From Chrysophaeum taylorii (Eukaryota; Sar; Pelagophyceae; Pelagomonadales; Pelagomonadaceae), in assembly GCA_029834535.1 (NCBI GenBank), contig JAQMWT010000642.1:35834-99833 (forward strand): 64,000 bases of DNA. Direction: 5' to 3'. Position 1 is the first letter of the stretch. Every line of letters begins with the position of its first letter. The notes under the pieces are model-generated. The model did no database searches. It saw only the letters and a list, made by a program, of their open reading frames with translations, and was not told the origin of the DNA. Made by a program: the position numbers and the translations under genes. This document shows, piece after piece, positions 48,481 through 57,155 of this stretch.

Positions 48481-48560
48481 GTTGGCCGAGCCGGCGACGT
48501 GGCAGCAGACAGAAACACTATGGGGGTTAGCGTTTTGTGTTGATCACAAAGCACACGTAG

Positions 48561-49337
48561 ATGGCCATGACGGCGTCGAGGCCGCTCGGTGCTACGGTCA
48601 ACACCGACATCACCAAGGCCGCCGGCGTCGACTGGGGCGAGGAAGGCATGACCGAGCGAATGTGCGACATCGTTGGGCTGCTTGGGTTGTCTTATTACCT
48701 TGACCGCGCAGGAAAGAGATGCAGTGCGTCTTGCATATGATGACGCGAGCGGCTCGCAGGCGAAAACACGACGAGCTCATCTATCTCGTGCGTCATAGAT
48801 GTGCCCTGTGAGTCCCTCCCCCGCAGGGCCCCGAACTCACCATAAACCACGTCAAAGAGTTTCACGATTGGGTGGCGCAGCTCACGAGAGAGATCGCGCA
48901 AGAAGGCGAGGACCTCAAGCGCAGATTTCGCATGGCCATGGCCAAACGCAATCGCACGAAAGACGCCAAACGTATGTTTCTGTCGCTGTTTTGTTACTCG
49001 GCGCAGGCGCCGCCGCCTACGACAAGTGCGCCAACACGATATACAAATTGCAGTGCGTCTTGCTCTCCCCGCCTCACATCGAGACCTCGTGTCCAGGGAC
49101 CGATACAACAAGGAGGTGGCGATGACGCAGTTTGAGGTCGAGTGGCTCCAAAACTCACCGGCCTTCAAACAGATGCTCGAGTACCGCGAAAAATATTGGG
49201 TCAAAACGGCCAAGGGTGACTACGTCTGCAAGCGCGACTTGGCAGAAGACGCCGCGGTGAGCTTTGACGACCTTCTCTCCGAATTCAAGGAGGAAGCTCA
49301 CCCCCCGGCCACCGCAAGCCGCGACGATTCTCCGTAG
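48561..49337 (+). CDS. Hypothetical multi-exon protein
   Basis: Unrecognised, but a coherent five-exon model fits: 48561-48671, 48719-48787, 48827-48971, 49007-49052 and 49097-49337, with introns of 47, 39, 35 and 44 nt and donors GTTGGG, GTGCGT, GTATGT and GTGCGT. The product is 203 residues. The joins give GPELTINHVKEFHDWVAQLT, AMAKRNRTKDAKR-AAAYDKC, NTIYKLQ-DRYNKEVAMTQF and EVEWLQNSPAFKQMLEYREK, a single continuous, mostly helical protein. The end is acidic. The last three joins are convincing; the first (after MCDI) is tentative. No membrane segment or targeting peptide seen. Confidence 0.55.
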
Positions 49338-49525
49338 TGATGACGGGCCCCATCCCGAGCGAGAGATAAATCCTATTTTCATCGAAGTACCGGGTTCGCT
49401 CTCGAGGAAAAGGATCCACGGGGTGGGAGCCAGCGTTTAAAAAACATGTACTACGCCGCACTCATAACATCGGATGTAGAAGGTCGGCGATGAGCACGGG
49501 GCGCAAACGACTCAGTCCGATAAAT

Positions 49526-49921
49526 TCAAGACCAGCTAAGTCGGCGGTCGGAGCGCTCTCGAGAAGTGACCACATCGGCGTCGTGGAGGGGCTTGCGCTT
49601 GAGGGTGAAGAGGCTGCGTCTGACGTTGTTCATGTCGGTCGGCTTGGACTTTCTCACTTCCGTGCGAAGCTCGAAGAGCTGCGCGGGCTGGCGGCATTTC
49701 CTCGGATGGATGGAGATCCGCTCAAACTTTGCCAAGAGGATATCCCAACGCGGCTGACCGTACGCGTCGAATAGAACATCGTCTTCTTCTTCGATCCCCC
49801 CCGGCAAACAACAGACGTCCTCCGCATGCTCCTTGCGTACGGGCGTCGACGGTTCGGGCGTGACGATCCTGCTGGCCTCCTCCTTCACGCACCACGACGA
49901 CTCGTCGCTCGCAAACTCCAT
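49526..49921 (-). CDS. Hypothetical small protein
   Basis: 131-codon frame: MEFASDESSWCVKEEASRIV, then an acidic stretch, DVLFDAYGQPRWDILLAKFE and a basic end. No family recognised. A possible 44-nt intron (GTGAGA...CGCAG) within it would change the C-terminus. The mixed, ordered composition favours a real gene over a shadow, but support is weak. Confidence 0.35.
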   Translation of the reverse strand: MEFASDESSWCVKEEASRIVTPEPSTPVRKEHAEDVCCLPGGIEEEDDVLFDAYGQPRWDILLAKFERISIHPRKCRQPAQLFELRTEVRKSKPTDMNNVRRSLFTLKRKPLHDADVVTSRERSDRRLSWS

Positions 49922-50778
49922 TACTTCTTTGACGTCGGCTGTGGCAACACGTAGTTTAAATTCGTCTTCGGGTAATTATCCTTACCCTATGGAACGTTCT
50001 TTAGGGCCTACCAGCAGGAGAACGAACACCTATTGCGCGCTAGGGAACCAGCCTAGCGAGGATCGTAGTGCCGACCAGTCCCGCGGCACGGAATGTTGTC
50101 AAGTGGTAGCCACGGGGGTCCTGGCGAGTTCGAAGCGCTTGAGCGTGCGGAGTGCGCGTGAACACGGCTTTTCATATATTTTCATGAGAACCGCGAGCGG
50201 CATGCTCTTCGAAATCACATCGTCGGAGAGGGTTATGGGAGGTGTGACAGTCACGCCCATCCCCCCCCACTTGCCTGCCTGCCACCTGACTTACCCTGAT
50301 TGTTGCTCTGGTGTTGGCCTTGCATTTATGGGGGGGTGTCATCTTGACACCTTCACCTGCGCTTCCACTGGACCCTATGTACCGGGCATTTGTATTGCTT
50401 TCCTGCTGTCTTCTTGCTATTACACTCTTTTGATTGTCCGATTTCGTGATGGCGTGAGGTATCACGCTGAGATCGGGCGTGTGGTGGTTTCGCCCGCGGT
50501 TCGGGTTGGGAGGAAGGGTTGTTGAGGCCCCCGGTCCGGCCAGGAGGGGCGGGTATCTGAGAAAACCACTACAGAGGTTTTATTTAGGCGATACAGCACG
50601 TGCAGGTTGTGTGGAGGGTTTTTTTCGTAGCGACAGAGGTTTTCTTCACCGAGCGCCTTTTAAAAAAAATTCACAGGCAATTATTGCCTTTGACAAGAAA
50701 GCGCACTGTGCACACACCGATGCGAATGCAATAGCGCAACAAATAACGTTCTTTACTTGAGCGGCTCACTGTTTAAAT
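49922..50778. other. Intergenic, no gene seen
   Basis: Frames here show no domain. An A/T run at about 50660 (T8 on the minus strand) is the first strong Pol III-type terminator downstream of the tRNA cluster. Confidence 0.45.
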
Positions 50779-50848
50779 CGGACAGTCGGGACTCGAACCC
50801 GAGTCACCAACGTGGGAGGTTGGTATGATACCCCTACACTACTGTCCG
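50779..50848 (-). tRNA. tRNA-Gly (anticodon CCC)
   Basis: 70 nt on the minus strand without intron. Acceptor CGGACAG pairs fully with CTGTCCG, with A73. The D-arm GTGTAGGGGTATCATAC is Gly-like. Anticodon stem CCAAC/GTTGG encloses CTCCCAC, so the anticodon is CCC. The T-arm is TCGGG-TTCGAGT-CCCGA (B box GGTTCGAGTCC). C1:G72 is unusual for Gly. Confidence 0.85.
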
Positions 50849-50854
50849 AAATGT

Positions 50855-50924
50855 CGGATAGTCGGGACTCGAACCCGAGTCACCAACATTGGAGGTTGGT
50901 ATGTTACCTCTACACCACTGTCCG
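50855..50924 (-). tRNA. tRNA-Gly-like gene with CCA (Trp) anticodon
   Basis: 70 nt, nearly the same body as its neighbours, but the anticodon loop is CTCCAAT, giving CCA, which reads the Trp codon UGG. The 5' acceptor strand CGGACAG equals the gene at 50779 while the 3' strand CTATCCG equals the gene at 50943, leaving one C-A mismatch in the stem. Either a pseudogene or an anticodon-shifted tRNA; its D-arm and T-arm are not those of normal tRNA-Trp. Confidence 0.7.
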
Positions 50925-50942
50925 AGATGCTGTACGAATTGT

Positions 50943-51012
50943 CGGATAGTCGGGACTCGAACCCGAGTCACCAACGTGGGAGGTTGGTATGATGCCCCTA
51001 CACTACTATCCG
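50943..51012 (-). tRNA. tRNA-Gly (anticodon CCC), second copy
   Basis: 70 nt; acceptor CGGATAG pairs fully with CTATCCG; anticodon loop CTCCCAC (CCC); same D- and T-arms as the first. Spacers between the three genes are only 18 and 6 nt and contain no T4 terminator. Confidence 0.85.
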
Positions 51013-51117
51013 CCTGTTGCTCCTTTTCACGCTGATCTCCGGTCAAAAGTGAATTAATAAAAAAGAAAAACGGTTGGCAACATGGATTCGGTACGAGATC
51101 CGTTGTAGATCCCACGT

Positions 51118-51888
51118 ATGCTGTCGCGGGTGAGTGTGCTCCCGCGAGTGCGGTTGGTCCGCGGGGCGCGCGGACTGTCGAATTACCACCCCATCGCCTC
51201 GCATGTGGATTCGGCGGAGAATACGAAGACGACGCCTTTCGATTTCAACGCAGAAAATCATGCGCGCGCCGAGCTGATTATGAGCAAGTACCCGACGAAC
51301 TACAAGCAGGCGGCGATAATACCGCTTTTGGACCTCGCACAGCGGCAGAACGGGGGGTGGCTGCCGCTAGCGGCCATGGATCGCGTCGCCAAGCTCGTCG
51401 AAGTCGCGCCGATGCGCGTGTACGAGGTCGCAACATTCTACACAATGTTCAATCGCGAGCGCGTCGGCAAGTACTTTATTCAGTTGTGCGGGACGACGCC
51501 ATGCATGGTGTGCGGGTCGGAGGACATCAAGAAAGCGATCGAGGACTATCTGGGGATCAAGGAGGGCCAGACCACGGCCGACGGACTCTTCACGCTGCGC
51601 GAGGTCGAGTGTCTCGGCTCGTGTGCCAACGCGCCCATGATCCAGCTCAACGACGACTACTACGAGTGCCTCACCCCTAAGTCGGTCGTTGAGCTCCTCA
51701 AGCGCTGCAAGTCGGGCAACGTCCCGCCTATGGGCCGCTGGGGTAGCCTCCCCCTCAACGGCCAGGTCTCCTGCGAGGGCCCCGCCGGCAAGACATCCCT
51801 CTTCGAAGAACCCGCCCCTCCCCCTATGCGGGCCGATCTCGACGGCCAGGTCGACCCCGCCTCCGTTAAAGCCCACATGGGCTACTGA
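51118..51888 (+). CDS. NDUFV2: NADH dehydrogenase (ubiquinone) flavoprotein 2, mitochondrial complex I 24 kDa subunit
   Basis: 256 residues. The 24 kDa (NuoE-type) subunit binds the N1a [2Fe-2S] cluster beside the FMN site of complex I in the mitochondrial matrix. The four ligands lie in QLCGTTPCMVCGSEDI and VECLGSCANAPMIQL. The thioredoxin-like core is preceded by the helical domain (AAIIPLLDLAQRQNGGWLPL, YEVATFYTMFNRERVGKYFI). The basic N-terminus MLSRVSVLPRVRLVRGARGL is a mitochondrial presequence. Length and ending (VDPASVKAHMGY) are normal. Single exon. The tRNA cluster lies about 100 bp upstream in the opposite direction. Confidence 0.95.
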   Translation: MLSRVSVLPRVRLVRGARGLSNYHPIASHVDSAENTKTTPFDFNAENHARAELIMSKYPTNYKQAAIIPLLDLAQRQNGGWLPLAAMDRVAKLVEVAPMRVYEVATFYTMFNRERVGKYFIQLCGTTPCMVCGSEDIKKAIEDYLGIKEGQTTADGLFTLREVECLGSCANAPMIQLNDDYYECLTPKSVVELLKRCKSGNVPPMGRWGSLPLNGQVSCEGPAGKTSLFEEPAPPPMRADLDGQVDPASVKAHMGY

Positions 51889-52108
51889 TTGATACCCCAT
51901 CGGCGTTTCTTTGACACGCGGTGGTGGTGCTGCTGTATACACGGCACCTGTTGGCGACCGGCCCATCGCCATCGTCCCCTCGGCTTGAACAAGAAGTTCA
52001 CGCGACTTATTATTATTACTACTGGTGTACAGCGCGCACCAGAACAGATGCATGCGTATCGTCGTCGTCGTCGTCGTCGTCGTCGAGCTATGTGGATGCA
52101 TCTCCCTG

Positions 52109-52148
<40 letters not shown>

Positions 52149-52261
52149 CGAGGGCGGGAGGAGTCTAGACAAAAAAAAGTCGACGCGCGAGGCGCAAGGT
52201 GTTCGGAGACGGCGTCTTTGTACAGCATGAAATAAACATGAAAGTCGCCTCGACTATCTCG
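51889..52261. other. Intergenic with microsatellites
   Basis: Between the convergent NDUFV2 and cyanase genes. It contains (TCG)n at about 52058-52085 and (AATC)n at about 52109-52147. No gene. Confidence 0.6.
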
Positions 52262-52952
52262 CTATGGGGCGGCCGTGTTGTCTTCGGCTTTTTGTTCGAT
52301 GAACGGCAGAAACTGCGAGCGAGTAGTGTCGGGTTCGTACGACATATCGAGACGCACCTTTCCATTGAAAGTAATGACGACGCGACGTTCGCCAGCCTTG
52401 CCGGTTGTCTCGCCGACCGTCATGTAGAAATCGATGGCCGACACTACGTCGCGGCGTCACGAAAAGATGAGGCCCCGAGAAAGACGGGAACGCACTTATG
52501 CCGTCGCCGAACTTCTCGTTTATGAGAGCCTTGATCGCTTTGCCGTAGTGCGTGATCGCTTCGTAGGTCCGGTAAACGTTGGGCTCCTTGATGATTTCGC
52601 TATCGAATCCCCGGAACGGCGGCTCCATCATCGCGTCGAGCGTGGACTCATCGAGCGCCGGCAGGAGCTCAGCCAGCTTAGGGCGGACCTCCGGCTTGAG
52701 CTGGGCCTGCCCCATCAGGAGCTGGGTGGTGTAGCAGTTGGTGTACCCGAGCAATTCGGCGATCTCGTCGAAGGTCTTGCCCGATTCGTGCTTGGCGGCC
52801 ATGCACGACTCAGCGATTTCCGTCGGCTTCGCCGCCGCCTTTAATGATGAAAACGGGGTGGTCCGCGGCGAGATGCCTGCCAGCGGCAACAAAAAGGCCC
52901 CGCCGCAATGGATGGTGGCGGCGACGGTCACCGAAAAGGTGATGCTGGTCAT
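52262..52952 (-). CDS. cynS: Cyanate hydratase (cyanase)
   Basis: Converts cyanate and bicarbonate to ammonia and CO2. Two exons, 52952-52496 and 52443-52262, joined across a 52-nt GTGCGT...GTAG intron, give 212 residues. The helical N-terminal domain is KTFDEIAELLGYTNCYTTQL. The catalytic Arg and Glu are in PNVYRTYEAITHYGKAIKAL and the catalytic Ser appears across the junction in KFGDGI-MSAIDFYMTV. The end VVITFNGKVRLDMSYEPDTT has about 20 residues more than bacterial cyanase. The leader MTSITFSVTVAATIHCGGAF suggests import into an organelle, which one being unclear. The frame is open further 5', but the ATG at 52952 best fits a presequence. Confidence 0.92.
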
Positions 52953-53067
52953 GAATTCGAATGAATTCCGAGCGCAATGTTGAAGTTCATGGTGCATCGA
53001 TGCCATCTGCGTTGACACATGTCGAGCGCCACACCCCCTGACTGATTGATTGGTAGTCCAGCTCAAA

Positions 53068-54396
53068 ATGGGATTCGTCCGAACGCTCGAGTTGCGCACG
53101 ACGCTGGACAACCAGGATGCGGTCAACGTGGTCGCTTTCTCTCCCGCCAGGCGTGCGAGCTGGTCGGTGCTCGGGCACGAGTCGTCGACGTGCGAGGTAC
53201 GTCGGGAAGTGGGCACGCTCCTCAGATGGAACGCCAAGCTTCAGCTGCCGTGGTCGGTGTGGTACCGCGTCGTCGCGTGCGTCGTCGAGACCGAGCCGCG
53301 CGAGCCGCTGTACGCGAGCGGCTCGGGACCGTCGATCCAGATGTGGCGCGGCGCGACGCGCGTCTCTACGCTCCGCGGCCACGTTTCGATCGTCAGAGCG
53401 CTGTCGTTTGCCCCCGAGGACGGCGGGCTCCTCGCGTCGGCAAGCTACGACAACACGATCAAGCTGTGGCGCGAAACGGATGCTCGATGGAGGTGCTCGG
53501 CGACGCTCACGGGACACGTCCGCGAAGTTCTCGCGGTCTCTATTCAGCCCGACCGGCGACGGCGGCTGCCCGACGCAAACGGCCGGCTCCTCGCGTCGGG
53601 TTCGTGGGACGGCACGGTCCGCGTCTGGAGCATTTCGCGCGCCGAACGCCGCGAGACCGCGCTCGTGCAGTGCCTGCGCGGCGGCGGCGGCGCGATGCGC
53701 TCCGTCGCGTTCGCGCCCGACGGCGCCGCTCTCGCCACGGGCTGCGACGACTCCAACGTCAGAATCCACGCCTTTCCCGACGACGACGACGACGCTCGCG
53801 ACTCGTCGTCGTCTGATCCGCTCAAAAACGACTCGGACGACGACCGCACCGAAGTGTTGCGCGGACACGAGCTGTGGGTCTACTGCGTCGCCTTCTCGAG
53901 CTCCCGCAGCGACGTCCTCGCCTCGTGCTCGCAGGACTTGTCTGTCCGTCTCTGGTTCAAGGTTCGCGAGGACGAATTCCTCGGCGCCATCTGGACGGCG
54001 GGACCCGCGATCCGCTGCCACCTGGGCTGGGTCTACTCTGTCGCCTTCTCCGCGGACGGCGAGTTTCTCGCGTCGGGCGCCGCGGACCGCGTCATTAAAG
54101 TGTTTCGGCTCGACAACATTGACGATCAACGCGATGATCGACCCTGCCTCCGACATGTCCACACCCTCGAGGACCACGACGGCATCGTTTACTCTGTCGC
54201 CTTCCCGCCCAGACGACGAGCCGACGACCGCGCGGCGGGCGTCCTCCTCGCATCCGGCTCCGTCGACGGCACCCTCGCCCTCTGGCGTATCAGGTACGGT
54301 GCGAATGCGGGCGTGTCTAGCGACGATGATCGCCGCGACGAGGAGGAGGAGGAGGAGAAGGAGACTGACGCACAATCAGCGCAATCCCCCTCGTGA
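53068..54396 (+). CDS. WD40-repeat protein
   Basis: About 442 residues from MGFVRTLELRTTLDN. Six to seven WD40 blades are visible, e.g. TLRGHVSIVRALSFAPEDGG then LLASASYDNTIKLW; TLTGHVREVLAVSIQP then LLASGSWDGTVRVW; AMRSVAFAPDGAALATGCDD; VLRGHELWVYCVAF then VLASCSQDLSVRLW; HLGWVYSVAFSADGEFLASG. CIAO1 (cytosolic Fe-S assembly) has a similar blade pattern (LRGHELWVYCVAFS, LASCSQDLSVRLW), but this is not certain. A poor N-terminal blade (residues 25-80) may hide an intron. An antisense fragment of this gene lies inside the copia element at about 62.2-62.8 kb. Confidence 0.8.
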   Translation: MGFVRTLELRTTLDNQDAVNVVAFSPARRASWSVLGHESSTCEVRREVGTLLRWNAKLQLPWSVWYRVVACVVETEPREPLYASGSGPSIQMWRGATRVSTLRGHVSIVRALSFAPEDGGLLASASYDNTIKLWRETDARWRCSATLTGHVREVLAVSIQPDRRRRLPDANGRLLASGSWDGTVRVWSISRAERRETALVQCLRGGGGAMRSVAFAPDGAALATGCDDSNVRIHAFPDDDDDARDSSSSDPLKNDSDDDRTEVLRGHELWVYCVAFSSSRSDVLASCSQDLSVRLWFKVREDEFLGAIWTAGPAIRCHLGWVYSVAFSADGEFLASGAADRVIKVFRLDNIDDQRDDRPCLRHVHTLEDHDGIVYSVAFPPRRRADDRAAGVLLASGSVDGTLALWRIRYGANAGVSSDDDRRDEEEEEEKETDAQSAQSPS

Positions 54397-54810
54397 AACG
54401 AGGCGAGACGAAACGAGACGAGACGAGACGAGACTTCGTCTTCTCATGGCCCGCGATGTGTCCGTGTTTGTGTTTTGTTCCCAGTTAATATTTATACTAC
54501 TACTCTTGCCTCTCCCCAGCTCTCTTTCTCTTTACAGCGCGCCCGAAAGGGGCGTGCTGCGCGCTGTTGTCGGGGTTCGTGATTTCAACACAACAACAAA
54601 ATTCCAGGGGCCGCGTATTCTTATTGACAAAAAATGTTGTGCTATTCTTATTGACAAAAATGTTGTGCGAAGGTTGGGTCTGTGGCGAGTGTAGGACACG
54701 TTGATCCCATTTGAGAGAAGGCGAATGAATCTCAGTGGAGATGAAGATGGTACACGGTCAAGACGGCGCATCGCGCGGCGGAAGGAGACCGAACACAGGG
54801 GACGCGCGAC
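54397..54810. other. Intergenic with short tandem repeats
   Basis: (GAGAC)n at about 54400-54433, and a tandem pair of TATTCTTATTGACAAAAA with TGTTGTGC at about 54616-54669. Between convergent genes; no coding sequence recognised. Confidence 0.6.
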
Positions 54811-55254
54811 TCACTCGGCTTTGAGAGGCTGGACCGTCTCGCTATAACCGATCGCGCACGTCGTCGCGGACACCGAGACGCACACTAGGGCGGTCGAGAG
54901 GAGAGTCGCGAGGAGCGCCTGGTTTGTCACGGTGTTTTGTGGGAGGCCGCGCTTCGTGATTGCCTTCATCGACGGCATGCCGACGAGCACGAGCACCGAA
55001 AAGCCGAACACCGTGCAGAGGAGGGCGTAGACCTGGTGCGCGACGTTGAGGCGATCCTTGGGACAACGCAAAACGTAGCGGCCAGATGCCAGGGTGAGTC
55101 CAGCAGTCCCGAAGAGCGCGGCGATCACCAGCACACTCTCGTGCCTATCGAAGAAGAGCGCGAACCACATCCACGCGACCGTTAGGCAAGTCTGCCACCG
55201 GAGCGCTCGTTCCAGCTTTCGACGAGCCGCTGCGATTTCTCCCAGATCCGCCAT
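54811..55254 (-). CDS. Small four-helix membrane protein
   Basis: 147 residues from MADLGEIAAARRKLERAL; an ATG at 55284 adds ten. Hydrophobic segments: QTCLTVAWMWFALFF, VLVIAALFGTAGLTLASG, VYALLCTVFGFSVLVLVGM and ALLATLLSTALVCVSVSAT. A charged, helical N-terminus precedes the first. No family is recognised; organelle location unknown. Clear membrane-protein composition supports a real gene. Confidence 0.6.
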   Translation of the reverse strand: MADLGEIAAARRKLERALRWQTCLTVAWMWFALFFDRHESVLVIAALFGTAGLTLASGRYVLRCPKDRLNVAHQVYALLCTVFGFSVLVLVGMPSMKAITKRGLPQNTVTNQALLATLLSTALVCVSVSATTCAIGYSETVQPLKAE

Positions 55255-55830
55255 ATTTTTTGACGTCACGTGGTTTGAGAACAACGCGAGTGGGGGGGGG
55301 TCATAATATTACTATCTCGCGAAACGACGGCCGCGTTTTCATTATCGTCTGTGAGGATTCAGCACGTCGTCTCCTTCCAAAAGACCCGGCCGGAGCCAGC
55401 CACACTCATAGTCGCCACCCATTGACTCCCGAAGGTCCTCCTACCACTCCGGTCGTTACTCGCCCTTATCGCGCTCGCTAGATACAGATATCATATTTTC
55501 CTCCTCAAAATAGAAGCAGTCTCTCTTTGAGAACGTCACGCGCGCGCCAGTGCGGATACGCGGGTGGTCACGAAGGAACACGCATCGTGGTGAAGGCGAG
55601 TAGAGACGGCGTCAAATGCGGCGAATATGGTGCTCGTGGTGGTGGAAACGGCGTGTGTTTTCGGGTTGTAATGGCTGCTGCAGGAGAAGAAGAAATCGCC
55701 GGGAAGCATGAAAACAAGGATCAAACACACGAGGGCAATAGGGTGCGGCGACCAACGGGAGAATCATCATCTTGCTGTTCGATGCTTAGGAGCAGCAGAA
55801 GTCGCTGCGTTGGTTTGAGGGACTACGAGA
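55255..55830. other. Intergenic, no gene seen
   Basis: Between the small membrane-protein gene and the 3' end of purU. Frames carry no domain. Confidence 0.45.
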
Positions 55831-55960
55831 GAAGCCCGTATGTACAGAAAAGGTGCTACTCCGGTCGAAAAAGACGGACGGTCTTGTTGCCGTAGAAAGC
55901 CCGTATGTTCAGAAAAGGGTGCTCGCTACTCTTCGAAGACGACGGTCTTGTTGCCGTAGA
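55831..55960 (-). repeat. Tandem duplication of the purU 3' end
   Basis: About 65 bp (AGCCCGTATGT...CTTGTTGCCGTAGA) occurs twice in a row, at 55831-55896 and 55897-55960. The second contains the last codons and stop of purU; the first is its diverged non-coding copy. Confidence 0.75.
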
Positions 55961-57155
55961 CGATGACGCGATCGTCGAGGTGGGCGCGAAGCGCGTGGAT
56001 CAGGGCGCAGCGCTCAACCCAGCGGCCCTTGCGGAGGAGATCCTCAACGGAGTCGCGGTGGCTGACGCGCTCGATATTCTGCTCGATGATCGGACCTTCG
56101 TCGAGGTTGGCGGTCGCGTAGTGGGCCGTCGCGCCAATCAATTTAACACCGCGGTCGTAGGCGCGGTGATACGGCTTCGAGCCAATAAACGCGGGGAGAA
56201 AGGAATGGTGAATGTTGATGATGCGGTGCGCAAACTCGGCACAGAACCTGTTCAAGACGTGGTCATTTTTCCGGCACACCATTCCGACGCCGTGGCTGAC
56301 TCGTCACTAACGATCTGCATGTAACGCGCGAGGACGACCACGTCAATCTCGAGGTCTTTCATCAAGGCAATCTCGCGCTGTTCTTGGTCGCGCTTCGTGT
56401 CTTTCGTTATCTTGAACACTTCGAAGCGCACGCCAAACGAACTGAAGAGATCGTGAAAAAAGACCAAACGACATACGAACTCGGCCACGGGCTCGAGGTC
56501 TGGATGGTTGGAGACGATGAGCGGGATCTCGCAGTCGAGTTCCCTGGCCTTATGGCGCAAAAGAATGTCCCAGAGCACGTGGTCATACTTCGACACGAAG
56601 ATGCACAACCGCTTGGGTCTCGTTCCCCAGTTGAGCTGGAACTCCATGCGGAACCGCGTGCACACCTCCTGGACGCCGTACTCCAGAGAGAGTTGATCCG
56701 TGTGCATCGTCGAGTAGTCGAACACGATGCGCTGGAAGAAACAGTTGGCGTCCCTATCGCGGTGCTGTTCGGCATGCACGATGCTACAACCGTGCCCTGC
56801 GCGAAATGTGAGACTTGGGAGGAATCCTCCGCCGCACCGTGAAGGAGTTGGCAGAGCGCGAGGTCGATGCCCTCGCGATCCAGTCCATAGATCCGGATCG
56901 TCGCGACCGGGATGGACGTCTCCTTCCCACCGTTCTCGGTTGTCAGCGATGAGAATTGCGTGTTGGGCGCGGTCGACGAGTAGAACGACGGCGACGTCAA
57001 GCTCGAATTAGACGTCGTGCTCCTGGGTTGTTGAAGGCATCAACGCGATCGACAACAACAGGAGGTGCGTCCCACGGCCAGGTGACCAGGACGACGCACC
57101 GCATCGAGTAATTCGACCCGTCCATCTCGTCTCGACTCGGCTTGACGGCTGCCAT
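55926..57155 (-). CDS. purU: Formyltetrahydrofolate deformylase
   Basis: Hydrolyses 10-formyl-THF to THF and formate. Four exons fit: 57155-57100, 57022-56838, 56796-56301 and 56250-55926 (introns 77, 41 and 50 nt), giving 353 residues. The N-terminal ACT domain reads [20 protein letters not shown], then [20 protein letters not shown] across the junction. The hydrolase domain has [52 protein letters not shown] and, after the last intron, [20 protein letters not shown] and [20 protein letters not shown], with the catalytic Asn-His-Asp set. It is longer than bacterial PurU (about 280) because of a Ser/Thr-rich leader. The first exon is the least certain, but no ATG exists in frame downstream of it before the ACT domain. 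Confidence 0.88.

Noticed and set aside
52987-54375. 462-codon minus-strand frame across the WD40 gene
   Set aside because: Arg/Ala/Val-rich mirror of WD40 repeats with no domain; its similarity to 62.7 kb comes from the antisense WD40 fragment there.
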